Positions 37,267 to 46,129 of a DNA stretch of 64,000 bases are shown here, in pieces. Made by a program: the position numbers and the translations under genes. This DNA comes from Acidobacteriota bacterium (lineage in GTDB: Bacteria > Acidobacteriota > UBA890 > WLXD01): assembly GCA_012103255.1 (NCBI GenBank), contig WLXD01000002.1, positions 930,001 to 994,000 of the forward strand, in the 5' to 3' direction. The number at the start of each line of letters is the position of its first letter. The stretch's first letter is position 1. Below the pieces are notes generated by a model that was not told the DNA's origin, did not search any database, and saw only the letters and a program-made list of their open reading frames with translations.

Positions 37267-38598
37267 ATGGCCGAACTGGCATACCGGATCGATGAGAAGC
37301 CCCAGCGGCTCTGGGAGGCCGTGCTCTACGGCTGGCAGCACACGCTGGTCGACATCTCCCCGTTTGTTCTTCCCCTGGCCGTCGCCACGGCAGTCGGAAT
37401 GGACGCCGCAGCACAGGCTCAACTCATCAGCTACACGCTGGTTGCGATGGGCGTCGCGACTCTGCTCCAGACAACCCTGGGCAACCGACTCCCCATCATC
37501 CAAGGCCCGTCGGCGACGATCATCGGGGTGATGGCACCGGTTGGTGCGCAACTAGGCGCAGCGGCGATGTGGGGCGGAGTGTTCGTGGACGCGCTCATCG
37601 AAACAGTCTTCGGGGCGACCGGCGTTCTCGGCTTCCTTCGACGCCTCTTCCCCCCGGTTGTCTCGGGCATCGTGGTGGTCACGATCGGATTGGCCCTCGG
37701 GCAGCTGGCGATTCGCCTCAGTATCGGAGCCGGCACCGTGATCGAAATCGCCCTTGCTGTCGCGACTGTCGCATTGGTGTTGGTTCTGCAGGAGTGGGGC
37801 AGCCGCACCAACCGTGGCCTCGTGGCGCGGGCAGCGGTTTTCATCTCGATCTGGGTGATCGGCATCGGTGTTGGCGGACTGCTGGGTCGCGTGGATTGGG
37901 GGCTCGTCGGGGCACAGCCGTGGATCCGACTGCCTACCCTGTTCCCCTTCGGCACCCCGCTGGAGTGGGACTACCGACTGGTGGCCGTCGTGGCGATATT
38001 CACTGGCTACGTCGGCTCGATGGTCGAATCAGTCGGCGACTACGTGGCGACCTGCGCAGTCGCGGAGGAGCCGTTCGAGCGCAAGCATGTTGATCGCGGG
38101 ATCGTAGCCGAAGGCGTGGGGTGCCTCTCGGCTACCGCCCTCGGCGGCATGCCCTGCACGAGTTTCACTCAGAACATCGGGATCATCGCCGCGACCGGCG
38201 TAGCCAGCCGACACGTTGTCCGGATCGCCGCGGTGATTCTGTTGCTGTACGGGCTCTGTCCGAAGTTCGGGGCCCTCCTGGTCGCAATGCCACGCTCCGT
38301 GCTGGGCGGTGTCTTCGTTCTTGTGTGCGGTCTGATCGTGAGATCCGGCATCTCATTGCTGCGGAGCACGCCCAGAACCGACGCGGACGGGCTCGTGGTC
38401 GGACTGTCTCTCGTCGTAGCACTTGGTGTCCCCGCCTACGTAGCGAGCGGTCTTGGCGAGGCGTGGCTGGCCGAGGCGGGCATGTTCGCCCGCGTCGTGC
38501 TCACGAGTCCCATCGTCATCGGGGTGATCATGGCGCTCGGACTCAATCTCGCCCTCAACGGCGTTCGCGAGCCTGACGCGCCTACGAGTCGGTCGTAG
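37267..38598 (+). CDS. NCS2-family nucleobase permease (xanthine/uracil type)
   Basis: A 443-residue membrane protein with 12-14 helices. YGWQHTLVDISPFVLPLAVA, LPIIQGPSATIIGVMAPVG, GYVGSMVESVGDYVATCAVA, CLSATALGGMPCTSFTQNIG and SVLGGVFVLVCGLI match nucleobase:cation symporter-2 proteins; the Glu in VESVGDY and the GxPxxxxxxNxG loop are substrate-binding features. It starts at ATG 37267 and ends overlapping the convergent amidase by 17 bases. It probably imports a purine, pyrimidine or related heterocycle. Confidence 0.9.
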   Translation: MAELAYRIDEKPQRLWEAVLYGWQHTLVDISPFVLPLAVATAVGMDAAAQAQLISYTLVAMGVATLLQTTLGNRLPIIQGPSATIIGVMAPVGAQLGAAAMWGGVFVDALIETVFGATGVLGFLRRLFPPVVSGIVVVTIGLALGQLAIRLSIGAGTVIEIALAVATVALVLVLQEWGSRTNRGLVARAAVFISIWVIGIGVGGLLGRVDWGLVGAQPWIRLPTLFPFGTPLEWDYRLVAVVAIFTGYVGSMVESVGDYVATCAVAEEPFERKHVDRGIVAEGVGCLSATALGGMPCTSFTQNIGIIAATGVASRHVVRIAAVILLLYGLCPKFGALLVAMPRSVLGGVFVLVCGLIVRSGISLLRSTPRTDADGLVVGLSLVVALGVPAYVASGLGEAWLAEAGMFARVVLTSPIVIGVIMALGLNLALNGVREPDAPTSRS

Positions 38599-39991
38599 GC
38601 GCTGTGCCGACCGGACGTAGCTCCTGAATCCGTGCAGCGAGACCCAATACTTGCGCCTCGCCCGCCGGAGGCCCCACTACCTGCAGTCCCGTCGGAAACC
38701 CGTTGGCGTCCAAACCAGCTGGGACCGAAGCAATCGGCAGACCCGCCAAGCTGAGCAAGAACGTAGGCGCGACCCAATCGATGTACGTATCCATGGGTTT
38801 GCCACCGATGGTCTGCGGATAGTTCTCCTCGACCGGGAAGGGAGGAATAGCCATCGTCGGAGTCAGGAGATGGTCGTATTGCTGCAGGAGGCGGTGGAAC
38901 ATGTCCCAGACGAAGCCGCGAGTCGCCTCTGCCTTGCCCAATTCCTCAGGTGCGACAGCAAGGCCAGCCTCGATGTTGCCGCGCAAGTTGTCGCCGAACT
39001 CGTCGAGGCGATCGAGGCGAGACGCCTGTTGAGCCACCATCCAGTGACCCCGAAGTGCCAGGAAGGCGTCGCGCGCAAAGCTCAGATCGAACTCGATCTC
39101 CTCAACATTGGCGCCCGCATCCGCCAGGGCATCGATAGTCGCGCGGCAGGCCGCCTCCACCTCGTCGTCGATACCGATGCCCGCGATGTCCTTGCAGTAG
39201 GCAAGACGCAGTCCGGCCATCGGGCGCCCGGCAATCATCTCGCCGAAGTCGCGAAAGTCCACAGACTGCCCGATCGGCGCCAGCGGACTGGGGCCAGCAA
39301 CCGCCTGTAGGGCAAGCGCGATGTCCTCCGCATGGCGGGCCATCAGGCCCGTTACCTGCATCGTGTCCCAGGGATAGTCGGATGGCCAGGTGGGGATCAG
39401 CCCGGGCGTCGGACGCAACCCCACCACCCCGCAAAACGAAGCTGGAATCCGGCATGAGCCACCCAGATCGGTGCCCTCTGCGAGCCCGATCATCCCGGTC
39501 GCCAGAGCGGCCGCGCCGCCTCCAGTGGACCCCCCGGCGGACATCGCCGTGTTCCAGGGATTGCGAGTCGCGCCGAAGACTTCGTTGAACGTGTTGCCAC
39601 CCGTGGCGAATTCGGGCGTGTTCGTCTTGCCTAGAATGATCGCGCCGGCGTCTCGCAGGCGCTGCACCACGACGGCATCGAACTTCGCGACATGGTCCGA
39701 GTACATCGAGCTGCCAAACGTGTGGCGCAATGCCCGCACCGGGGTGACGTCCTTGATTCCCGCCACGACGCCGCCAAGCGGCCCCGGCGATTCGCCGGCT
39801 GCGACCCTAGCGTCTACATCACGCGCCTGATCCATCGCCGTATCGGCTGCGGTGACCAGCGCGTTGATCTCGTCGTTTCTCAGACGCACGCGATCGAGCG
39901 TCGCGCGCATCAGATCAGCGGCGCGCAACTCACCGGCGGCGATCCGGCGGGCCTGCTCGGCCGCCCCGAGCAGGAGAACATCGTCAGTCAT
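38582..39991 (-). CDS. Amidase signature family enzyme
   Basis: A 469-residue amidase with the Ser-cisSer-Lys triad: K80 in VVAGIKDVTP, S155 in MSAGGSTGGGAAAL and S179 in EGTDLGGSCRIPA. The C-terminal LLTPTMAIPPFPVEENYP and GLPIASVPAGLDANGFPTGLQ are also typical. GGAGAG precedes the ATG. It is the last gene of the heterocycle island, 48 bases behind the cyclase-type hydrolase, and would release ammonia or an acid from a ring-opened amide. Confidence 0.9.
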   Translation of the reverse strand: MTDDVLLLGAAEQARRIAAGELRAADLMRATLDRVRLRNDEINALVTAADTAMDQARDVDARVAAGESPGPLGGVVAGIKDVTPVRALRHTFGSSMYSDHVAKFDAVVVQRLRDAGAIILGKTNTPEFATGGNTFNEVFGATRNPWNTAMSAGGSTGGGAAALATGMIGLAEGTDLGGSCRIPASFCGVVGLRPTPGLIPTWPSDYPWDTMQVTGLMARHAEDIALALQAVAGPSPLAPIGQSVDFRDFGEMIAGRPMAGLRLAYCKDIAGIGIDDEVEAACRATIDALADAGANVEEIEFDLSFARDAFLALRGHWMVAQQASRLDRLDEFGDNLRGNIEAGLAVAPEELGKAEATRGFVWDMFHRLLQQYDHLLTPTMAIPPFPVEENYPQTIGGKPMDTYIDWVAPTFLLSLAGLPIASVPAGLDANGFPTGLQVVGPPAGEAQVLGLAARIQELRPVGTAPTTDS

Positions 39992-40039
39992 CGAACTCTC
40001 CGGACTAGGGTCTTCCGGAAAAGGGCAATCACGTCCCTA

Positions 40040-40828
40040 CTACTCTTCGACGAACGCCACGGCGCGGCAGAAGGCGGCCTCGCCGCCCTTGAACAACCAC
40101 GGGAAGATACCGATGGTAATCCGACGGTCATGCAGGTCCGGGCTGTTGATCTCGCCGCCGAGGTTCTCCACGTGCATGCAGTCGGCGGGGAAGAGCGCGT
40201 TGTGGGTGAGCTGGTAGTCCGTGTCGGGAAAGAGCTCGGCAACCCCTTCCGGGCCGCCGAACTTGTCCTCGCACTGCTGACGAACGCGATCACAGTGGTT
40301 GAACATTCCCTTGCCCAGGAAACGTCCGATCGGCAGGTTCATCGGGTGGTCCGTCGACACGGCGTCGACACCCCAGACATGAATCTTCTTCTCTAGCAGC
40401 CACGGCACCATGTCGGGGTGAGCGCCCGGATGGCGATGGATGTACTTCTCCTCGTCGGGCTCCGAGCCGAACTGCGCGTACTTCTCCCAGCCCGTATGCA
40501 GCAGGAGAATGTCGCCTTCCCGGATCTCGACGCGCGCCTCGATCATCTCCGGCGTGTAGACGTCGAGTTCGTCCAGCTCGGGCGCAAGGTTGACGATCAC
40601 CCCAGGCCCGTAGAGCCAGTCCAGCGGCAGTTCATCGATGGTCTTGCCATTGGTAACGAAATGCCGCGGTGCATCGATATGCGTGCCCATGTGGTTGGAG
40701 GTCTGGATGTACTGCGCATTCACGCCGTGCTCGGACTTCCGCTTGATGTACTTCACCTCGAAAGGTGGGTAGTACGGCCAGAACGTGACTTCCTGGTTAA
40801 GTGGTTGAGACAAATCGCGCGGCTTCAT
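40040..40828 (-). CDS. Cyclase-family metal-dependent hydrolase (kynurenine formamidase/isatin hydrolase-like)
   Basis: A 262-residue protein of the 'cyclase' fold. SNHMGTHIDAPRHF is the HxGTHxDxPxH metal-binding motif, GDILLLHTGWEKY and VWGVDAVSTDHP follow as in the family, and HVENLGGEI provides the Glu. Family members hydrolyse cyclic or N-formyl amides such as isatin or N-formylkynurenine. Its 4-bp overlap with the NCS1 permease and position before the amidase suggest opening of an imported, hydroxylated ring. Confidence 0.87.
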   Translation of the reverse strand: MKPRDLSQPLNQEVTFWPYYPPFEVKYIKRKSEHGVNAQYIQTSNHMGTHIDAPRHFVTNGKTIDELPLDWLYGPGVIVNLAPELDELDVYTPEMIEARVEIREGDILLLHTGWEKYAQFGSEPDEEKYIHRHPGAHPDMVPWLLEKKIHVWGVDAVSTDHPMNLPIGRFLGKGMFNHCDRVRQQCEDKFGGPEGVAELFPDTDYQLTHNALFPADCMHVENLGGEINSPDLHDRRITIGIFPWLFKGGEAAFCRAVAFVEE

Positions 40829-42330
40829 CCTTCCTCCTGAATCGGTCCGGGAGACGCGATCGTATCGCGCATCATCAACCAGTAGACGGTGCAGCTAACG
40901 AAAGCCGCGGAGAACCAGGCCCCCTCGAACAGGGCGTATAGGGACGGCACCCACAATCCGACCAGAGCCGTCAGAATCCCGGCGGCCGTCGCCGTCATCG
41001 CGGCGTAGTTCACGCCGTTCGCATAGTGGTACGGCCCGTCGCTCTTGTAGAGGCCTTCAACGTCGAGCTTCGTACGCCGCAGCACCAGGTAGTCGCAGAT
41101 CATCACGCCACCGACCGCGCCGAGAAGCCCCGAGTAGCTGATCAGCCAACCCTGGTACGCCTCGAGGAGGCGCCACGGCATGATCAGGATGCCGGCCAAC
41201 GCTGCCAGCAAACCGCCGGTGCGGAAACTGATGCGGCGCGGCATCAATGCCGACAGGCTGTTGGCTGGCGCCACGACGTTGGCTGCGATGTTGGTACTCA
41301 GCGTGGCAATCGCCAACACCGCCATGGCTCCAACCCCGAGGAGCGGACTGGCCGCGTCCGCCGTCAGTCGCGCGAGCAGATCAACCGGGTTCCAGATGGC
41401 CTCGCCAAACAGAATCACCGTGGCTGCCGTGACTGCGACGCCGATGAATGCGAACAGCGGCATGGTGGTGAGGAGTCCGATGGCCTGGCCATACACCTGA
41501 TCCCGCTGACTGCGGGCGTACCGCGTGAAGTCCGGGATGTTCAGCGAAAGCGTGGCCCAGTAGCCCACCATCGCGGTGAGCCATGGCATGAAGAAACCGA
41601 AGAACCACGCCAGGGTCGAGGTTTCCTCGCTGGTCGCGGCGAGTTGGTCGGAGCGCTCGAGGATGACCCCGATGCCGCCCACCGCCGACGCTGCCCAGGC
41701 CAGCAACGCCAGGCCGACAATCAAAAGGAAAGGCGCGGCGGCCGTCTCGAGCCAACGGATGGACTCGGTCCCAGCCCAGACGAAGTAGACGTTCATGGCC
41801 CAGAAGACGAGGAACGCCAGATACTCGGGCGTGGTGTGACCCATGAACGCGACGCCGCCGCCGATGGAATCCCACCCGGGCCACAAAGTCGCGAGGATCA
41901 CATGGAGCGCCGTTCCCCCGATCCACGTTTGTATCCCGAACCAGCCGCAGGCAACAACCGATCGGAGCAGCGACGGAACGTGAGCGCCGCGTGTGCCGTA
42001 CGCGGCGCGCGCCATCGCAGGGAAAGGGATGCCGTACTTCGTTCCAGCATGACCGTTCAACGCCAGCGGGATCAACACGATCGCGTTGCCGAGAATGATC
42101 GTCGCGATTGCCATGCGCCAGGACATCCCGGCCAGGATCATGCTCGAGGCGAGCATGTAGGTCGGAATACATACGCTCATGCCCACCCAGAGCGCGGCGA
42201 TGTTCCAACGGCTCCAGGTGCGGTCGGCGAGCGTCGTTGGCGCCAGGTCGGCGTTGTGAAGTTCGCCCGGGGGCAACGGGTGCTCTAGCTCAATTGGAGG
42301 CTCGTCGAGCAATCGACTGAGCCAGCTCAT
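40825..42330 (-). CDS. NCS1-family nucleobase/hydantoin permease
   Basis: A 501-residue protein with twelve membrane helices. NADLAPTTLADRTWSRWNIA, WVGMSVCIPTYMLASSMI, GIPFPAMARAAYGTRGAHVP, SLNIPDFTRYARSQRDQVYG and NIAANVVAPANSLSALMPR are signature stretches of nucleobase:cation symporter-1 transporters of cytosine, allantoin, uracil or hydantoin. It overlaps both the cyclase-like gene and the CoxM-like gene by 4 bp, so the transporter is an integral part of the catabolic operon. Confidence 0.92.
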   Translation of the reverse strand: MSWLSRLLDEPPIELEHPLPPGELHNADLAPTTLADRTWSRWNIAALWVGMSVCIPTYMLASSMILAGMSWRMAIATIILGNAIVLIPLALNGHAGTKYGIPFPAMARAAYGTRGAHVPSLLRSVVACGWFGIQTWIGGTALHVILATLWPGWDSIGGGVAFMGHTTPEYLAFLVFWAMNVYFVWAGTESIRWLETAAAPFLLIVGLALLAWAASAVGGIGVILERSDQLAATSEETSTLAWFFGFFMPWLTAMVGYWATLSLNIPDFTRYARSQRDQVYGQAIGLLTTMPLFAFIGVAVTAATVILFGEAIWNPVDLLARLTADAASPLLGVGAMAVLAIATLSTNIAANVVAPANSLSALMPRRISFRTGGLLAALAGILIMPWRLLEAYQGWLISYSGLLGAVGGVMICDYLVLRRTKLDVEGLYKSDGPYHYANGVNYAAMTATAAGILTALVGLWVPSLYALFEGAWFSAAFVSCTVYWLMMRDTIASPGPIQEEG

Positions 42331-43205
42331 CCGCGGTCCTCGATGCCGGCGCGAGCTTCTACGACCGCCCGCCTCACGAGTACGCGTACCAGGTGCCGCC
42401 GATAGTCGGCCGAGGCGTGCAGGTCACCCGTCGGGTCGATCTCACCGGCGGCGAGCTCCGCAGCGCCTTCGGCATCAGACAACTCCACGGCCGTGCCGAC
42501 CAACGCCGAGGCCGCCTGAACAGCCAACATCGGTGCCTCGCTCACCGAGAGCAGACCCAGCGCGGCGGACTCACATGTGCCGTCGCTGCCGAGGGTGAGC
42601 GTCACGGCAACGCCAGCGAGCGCGTAGTCGCCGTGCCGGCGTGCGAACTCGACGAACGCTGTTCCGGAGCGTGGCGCCTGAGCTGGAATTGAAATAGCAG
42701 TCAGCATCTCGTCGGGCGCCAGAGCGGTCATGAGGAGGCCGAAGAAGAACTCGTCCGCAGGAATCGCACGCTCGCCGGAAGGGCCCCGCGCATGAAACTC
42801 CGCGCCGAGCGCCAGCATCACGGCCGGCAACTCCGCCGCCGGATCGGCATGCGCGATGCTTCCCCCGAGGGTTCCGCGAGCCCGAATCTGAGGATGAGCG
42901 ATCCAGGGCATGGCCTTGTGGAGCAGTGGCGCGGCGGCCCGCACCTGATCGCTGCTCTCAACGACGTTCTGCCGGGTCATCGCCCCGATGCGCAGCGATC
43001 CGTCGGCTGCCGTCTCGATTCCCGAAAGCTCGTCGACACCGTTGATGTCGATCAGAATCGCGGGTGAGGCCAGCCGAAAGTTCATCGCAGGCACGAGGCT
43101 CTGTCCGCCGGCAAGAATCTTCGCTTCCCACGCATGCTCGCCTAGCAAGGCCAACGCCTCATCCGTCGATCCGGGTGCGTGATACTCGAATACCGGGGGC
43201 TTCAC
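42327..43205 (-). CDS. coxM: FAD-binding medium subunit of a molybdenum hydroxylase (CoxM-like)
   Basis: A 292-residue subunit with FEYHAPGSTDEALALLGEH, AKILAGGQSLVPAMNFRLA (FAD loop) and ARGTLGGSIAHADPAAELPA (second FAD motif, TxGGxxxxxDPxxE). The C-terminal CO dehydrogenase flavoprotein domain follows. It starts at GTG overlapping the large-subunit stop (GTGA). It passes electrons from the [2Fe-2S] subunit to FAD. Confidence 0.9.
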   Translation of the reverse strand: MKPPVFEYHAPGSTDEALALLGEHAWEAKILAGGQSLVPAMNFRLASPAILIDINGVDELSGIETAADGSLRIGAMTRQNVVESSDQVRAAAPLLHKAMPWIAHPQIRARGTLGGSIAHADPAAELPAVMLALGAEFHARGPSGERAIPADEFFFGLLMTALAPDEMLTAISIPAQAPRSGTAFVEFARRHGDYALAGVAVTLTLGSDGTCESAALGLLSVSEAPMLAVQAASALVGTAVELSDAEGAAELAAGEIDPTGDLHASADYRRHLVRVLVRRAVVEARAGIEDRG

Positions 43206-45557
43206 TCCGGCGCCTCCTCGCGGGCGCCACGCGCGAGCTCGAACAGACGATTAGGCGACAACGGGATCTCCAGAAGTTCGAGTCCCTCGATGCCCAGCGC
43301 GTCCTCGACCGCCTGAGCAAAGAGCGCCCCGGTGGGAATGCAGCCTGCTTCACCGGCCCCCTTCACACCGAGCGGCGTGTCCGCAGCCGGGGTTTCGACA
43401 TGATCGATTCGGATGCGAGGCACGTCGCTGGCGGTAGGCAGCAGGTAGTCCATGAACGACGCGTTCTGCAACTGTCCGGCGCTATCGACGACGAGGTGTT
43501 CGAAGAACGCATTGCCAACCCCCTGCGCCACGCCTCCGTGAATCTGACCGTCGAGAATCAGAGGATTGATTACCCGTCCGCAGTCATGCACCACAACGTA
43601 GTCGCGGATCTGCACGTCGAACGTCTCCGGGTCGACAACAATCTCGCATAGCGTGCACGCCGCTTGCCGTCGCGCCGCGCGCGGGCCCGAAGTAGGCGGT
43701 CGCTTCAAGCCCCGGCTCAGTGCCCGGCACCACCGCGCCGCGGAGCGGGTTCGCCAGGCTCGCGAGATCGCCGAGCGTAATCGAACGATCGGGCTCGGCG
43801 GCCACCGTGACCTTCCCCGCGCCGAGTTCGAGTGATTCGCCGTCGACGCCGAAATGCGTCGCCGCACATTCGACGATCTTCTCGCGCACCGCCATGCCGG
43901 CCGCGTGGCAGGCATGGCCAGCCACCACGGCACCGCGACTGGCGAACGTCCCTGTGCCCCAGTTGAACTCCCGGGTATCACCCGTAACCACGTGCACCCG
44001 CGCGACGTCCGCGCCGACCGCGTCGGCTACGATCTGCGCCAGAGTGGTGTAGTGGCCCTGCCCCTGCGTTCCCACCCCGGTGGCGACGTGAACCTCGCCC
44101 GACGGGTCAATCGACACTCGCGCGCCTTCGTATGGCCCGATTCCGGTGCCCTCGACGTACGACACTATGCCCACACCTTCATGCGCGCCCGCCGCGTGAG
44201 CTTCCTCTCGACCGCCATCGCGCCATGCCGGAAAGTCGATCATCTCGGCCGCGCGCTCGAGCGCAGGAGCGTAGTTGCCGGAGTCGTAGGTCAATGACGA
44301 GAAGTCCTGATAGACGAGCCCGTGATCGTGCGGGAAATCATCCGGCGCGAGGTAGTTGCGGCGACGGATCTCCACGCGATCGATATCCAGTTCGCGCGCT
44401 GCCAGGTCGAGCATGCGTTCCATCACGAAGACGCCATGCTGCCGGCCCGCGCCGCGAACGGGCGTAACGATCGGCCGATTGGTGAACACCGCTGTGAATT
44501 CTGAGTAGTACGCCGGGACGTCGTAGCAACCGAGCAGCGTGCACTGCGCGTTGATCGCCACGGTGAGTCCGTACGGATCGTAGGCTCCGGTGTCGTGAAG
44601 GAATACGTCGTGAACGCCGAGGATGCGTCCGTCGGCGTCGAACGCCACCTTCGCGTCGTGGATTTGTGACCGCTCCTGCGTGGTCGCGTAGAAATTCTCC
44701 GACCGATCCTCGATCCACTTCACCGGACGTCCGAGCTGCATGGCGATCCACGGCACCACGACCTCTTCCGGGTAGAACATCATGATCTTCGGTCCGAAGC
44801 CGCCGCCGATGAAGGGCGCAATCACATCGACCTGACGCTCGGCGAGGCCGTACAACCCCGCGAGACCGTTCCGGATCGGGATGGGTGCCTGAGTCGTGTC
44901 CCAGATCGTCAATTTGCCGTTCGAATCGTCCCAGTTCGCCACCACGCCGCGGTTCTCGATCGCGGCCGAGGCGCCGCGGTCGTAGTGAAAGCGTCGCTCC
45001 AGCACCAGTTCGGCGTTCGCGCTCGCTTCTTCGTAGTTACCTTTCTGCTGCACGCAATGCGCGGCCAGATTGCTGTCGAGCCCTTCGTGGAGGACGGGCG
45101 CATCCTGCTCAAGAGCAGCGTGAAGATCGACGACTGCATCGATCGGCTCGAGATCCACGCGGACGTCCTCGAGCGCGTCTTCGGCGGCGTAGCGACTGGT
45201 GGCCACGATCGCGACGACCGGCTCGCCGGCGTGCAAGACTCGGTCCCGTGCCAGCGGCACCTGACAACGCTCGTGAAAGACGATGTCCTCGATCGGCGGC
45301 GGCGGCACCAGCAGGGGGCCAGGCCCCCAGATGTCTCCTAGATCGTCGGCGACGTAGGCCGCGACAACGTCCGGGCGAGCGCGAACCGCGCTGAGATCCA
45401 CCCCGGTGATACGAGCGTGGGCAAAGTCACTGCGCCAGAACGCGACATGGAGCATGTCGGGCAGATCAACGTCGTCAATGAACTGCGCCCGCCCGGTGAG
45501 CAGCGTCGCATCCTCATTGCGCGGCACACGGCGACCGAAGTAAGGCGTGTCAGTCAC
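43202..45557 (-). pseudogene. coxL: Molybdopterin-binding large subunit of a xanthine dehydrogenase/CoxL-type hydroxylase, one frameshift
   Basis: Frame 1 (GTG 45557) covers the ferredoxin-like domain and most molybdopterin motifs (PFIGGGFGPKIMMFYPEE, TPVRGAGRQHGVFVMERML, VATGVGTQGQGHYT). Near 43650 it runs on into nonsense, while another frame continues exactly where the family continues (CEIVVDPETF, VVVHDCGRVINPLI, GVKGAGEAGCIPTG with the catalytic Glu). Removing one base within the GCATAGC region at 43647-43653 fuses them into about 784 residues, the normal length. The active loop is of the form II RGAGR type, not the CO-oxidising AYRCSFR, so an N-heterocycle or aldehyde is more likely than CO. 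Confidence 0.82.
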
Positions 45558-46044
45558 CGTCGGCCTCCGGATTCATGCTCTGGATTGCGTCGACGATGTG
45601 CTGGTAGCCGGTGCACCGACACAAGTTCCCGGACAGTCGCTCGCGGATAGCGTCCTCGTCGAGGGCCGCGATCTCGTCCAGGTCGGGCGCCAGGCTCATC
45701 AGGATCCCGGGAGTACAGAACCCACACTGCAGGGCATGGGCCTCCCGGAATGCCTCCTGCAGCGGGTGCAGTTCTTCCTCAGAGTTCGCCAGCGATTCGA
45801 CGGTTTCGATCGTGTGCCCATTCGCCTGGACGGCGAAGATCAGACATGCGCGCACGGGCTCGCCGTCGAAAAGAACGGTGCAGGCGCCGCATACGCCGTG
45901 CTCGCAGCCGACGTTGGTGCCCGTGAGCCGCAGATCCTGGCGCAGAAAGTCTGTGAGCAGCGTGCGCGACTCGACCTCGGCGTGTACGGAAGTCCCGTTT
46001 ACGCGGGTTTCGATCGCGATGCGCTGCGGGTCGTTGTCGCTCAC
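45550..46044 (-). CDS. coxS: [2Fe-2S] small subunit of the molybdenum hydroxylase (CoxS-like)
   Basis: A 164-residue iron-sulfur subunit. NVGCEHGVCGACTVLFDGEP binds the plant-type cluster, and ALQCGFCTPGILMSL with LSGNLCRCTGYQHIV binds the second cluster. The GTG start at 46044 has no ribosome-binding site. A TATAGT hexamer ends eight bases before it, so the message may be leaderless. It is the first gene of the operon running to the amidase and overlaps the large subunit by 8 bases. Confidence 0.92.
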   Translation of the reverse strand: MSDNDPQRIAIETRVNGTSVHAEVESRTLLTDFLRQDLRLTGTNVGCEHGVCGACTVLFDGEPVRACLIFAVQANGHTIETVESLANSEEELHPLQEAFREAHALQCGFCTPGILMSLAPDLDEIAALDEDAIRERLSGNLCRCTGYQHIVDAIQSMNPEADGD

Positions 46045-46052
46045 AGGGTCGA

Positions 46053-46060
46053 ACTATACT
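46053..46060. promoter_or_regulatory. Overlapping divergent -10 elements (ACTATACT)
   Basis: On the minus strand TATAGT (46058-46053) and on the plus strand TATACT (46055-46060) overlap. They are placed to start the coxS transcript at or near its GTG and the sulfatase-like transcript about 65 bases before its ATG. The -35 regions are weak. Confidence 0.5.
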
Positions 46061-46129
46061 CGGCAGAACAGGCGCCGTGACTGGACCTCTTCGTCCCACC
46101 GCCGAACTCGCGCCTTCGCCAGGAGTTCC

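Noticed and set aside
41026-42288. 420-codon plus-strand open frame opposite the NCS1 permease
   Set aside because: Low-complexity charged sequence without family motifs, antisense to an unmistakable transporter.
36780-46044. Aerobic CO dehydrogenase (form I) cluster
   Set aside because: The large subunit has RGAGR at the active loop, not AYRCSFR, and the neighbours are nucleobase permeases and ring hydrolases.
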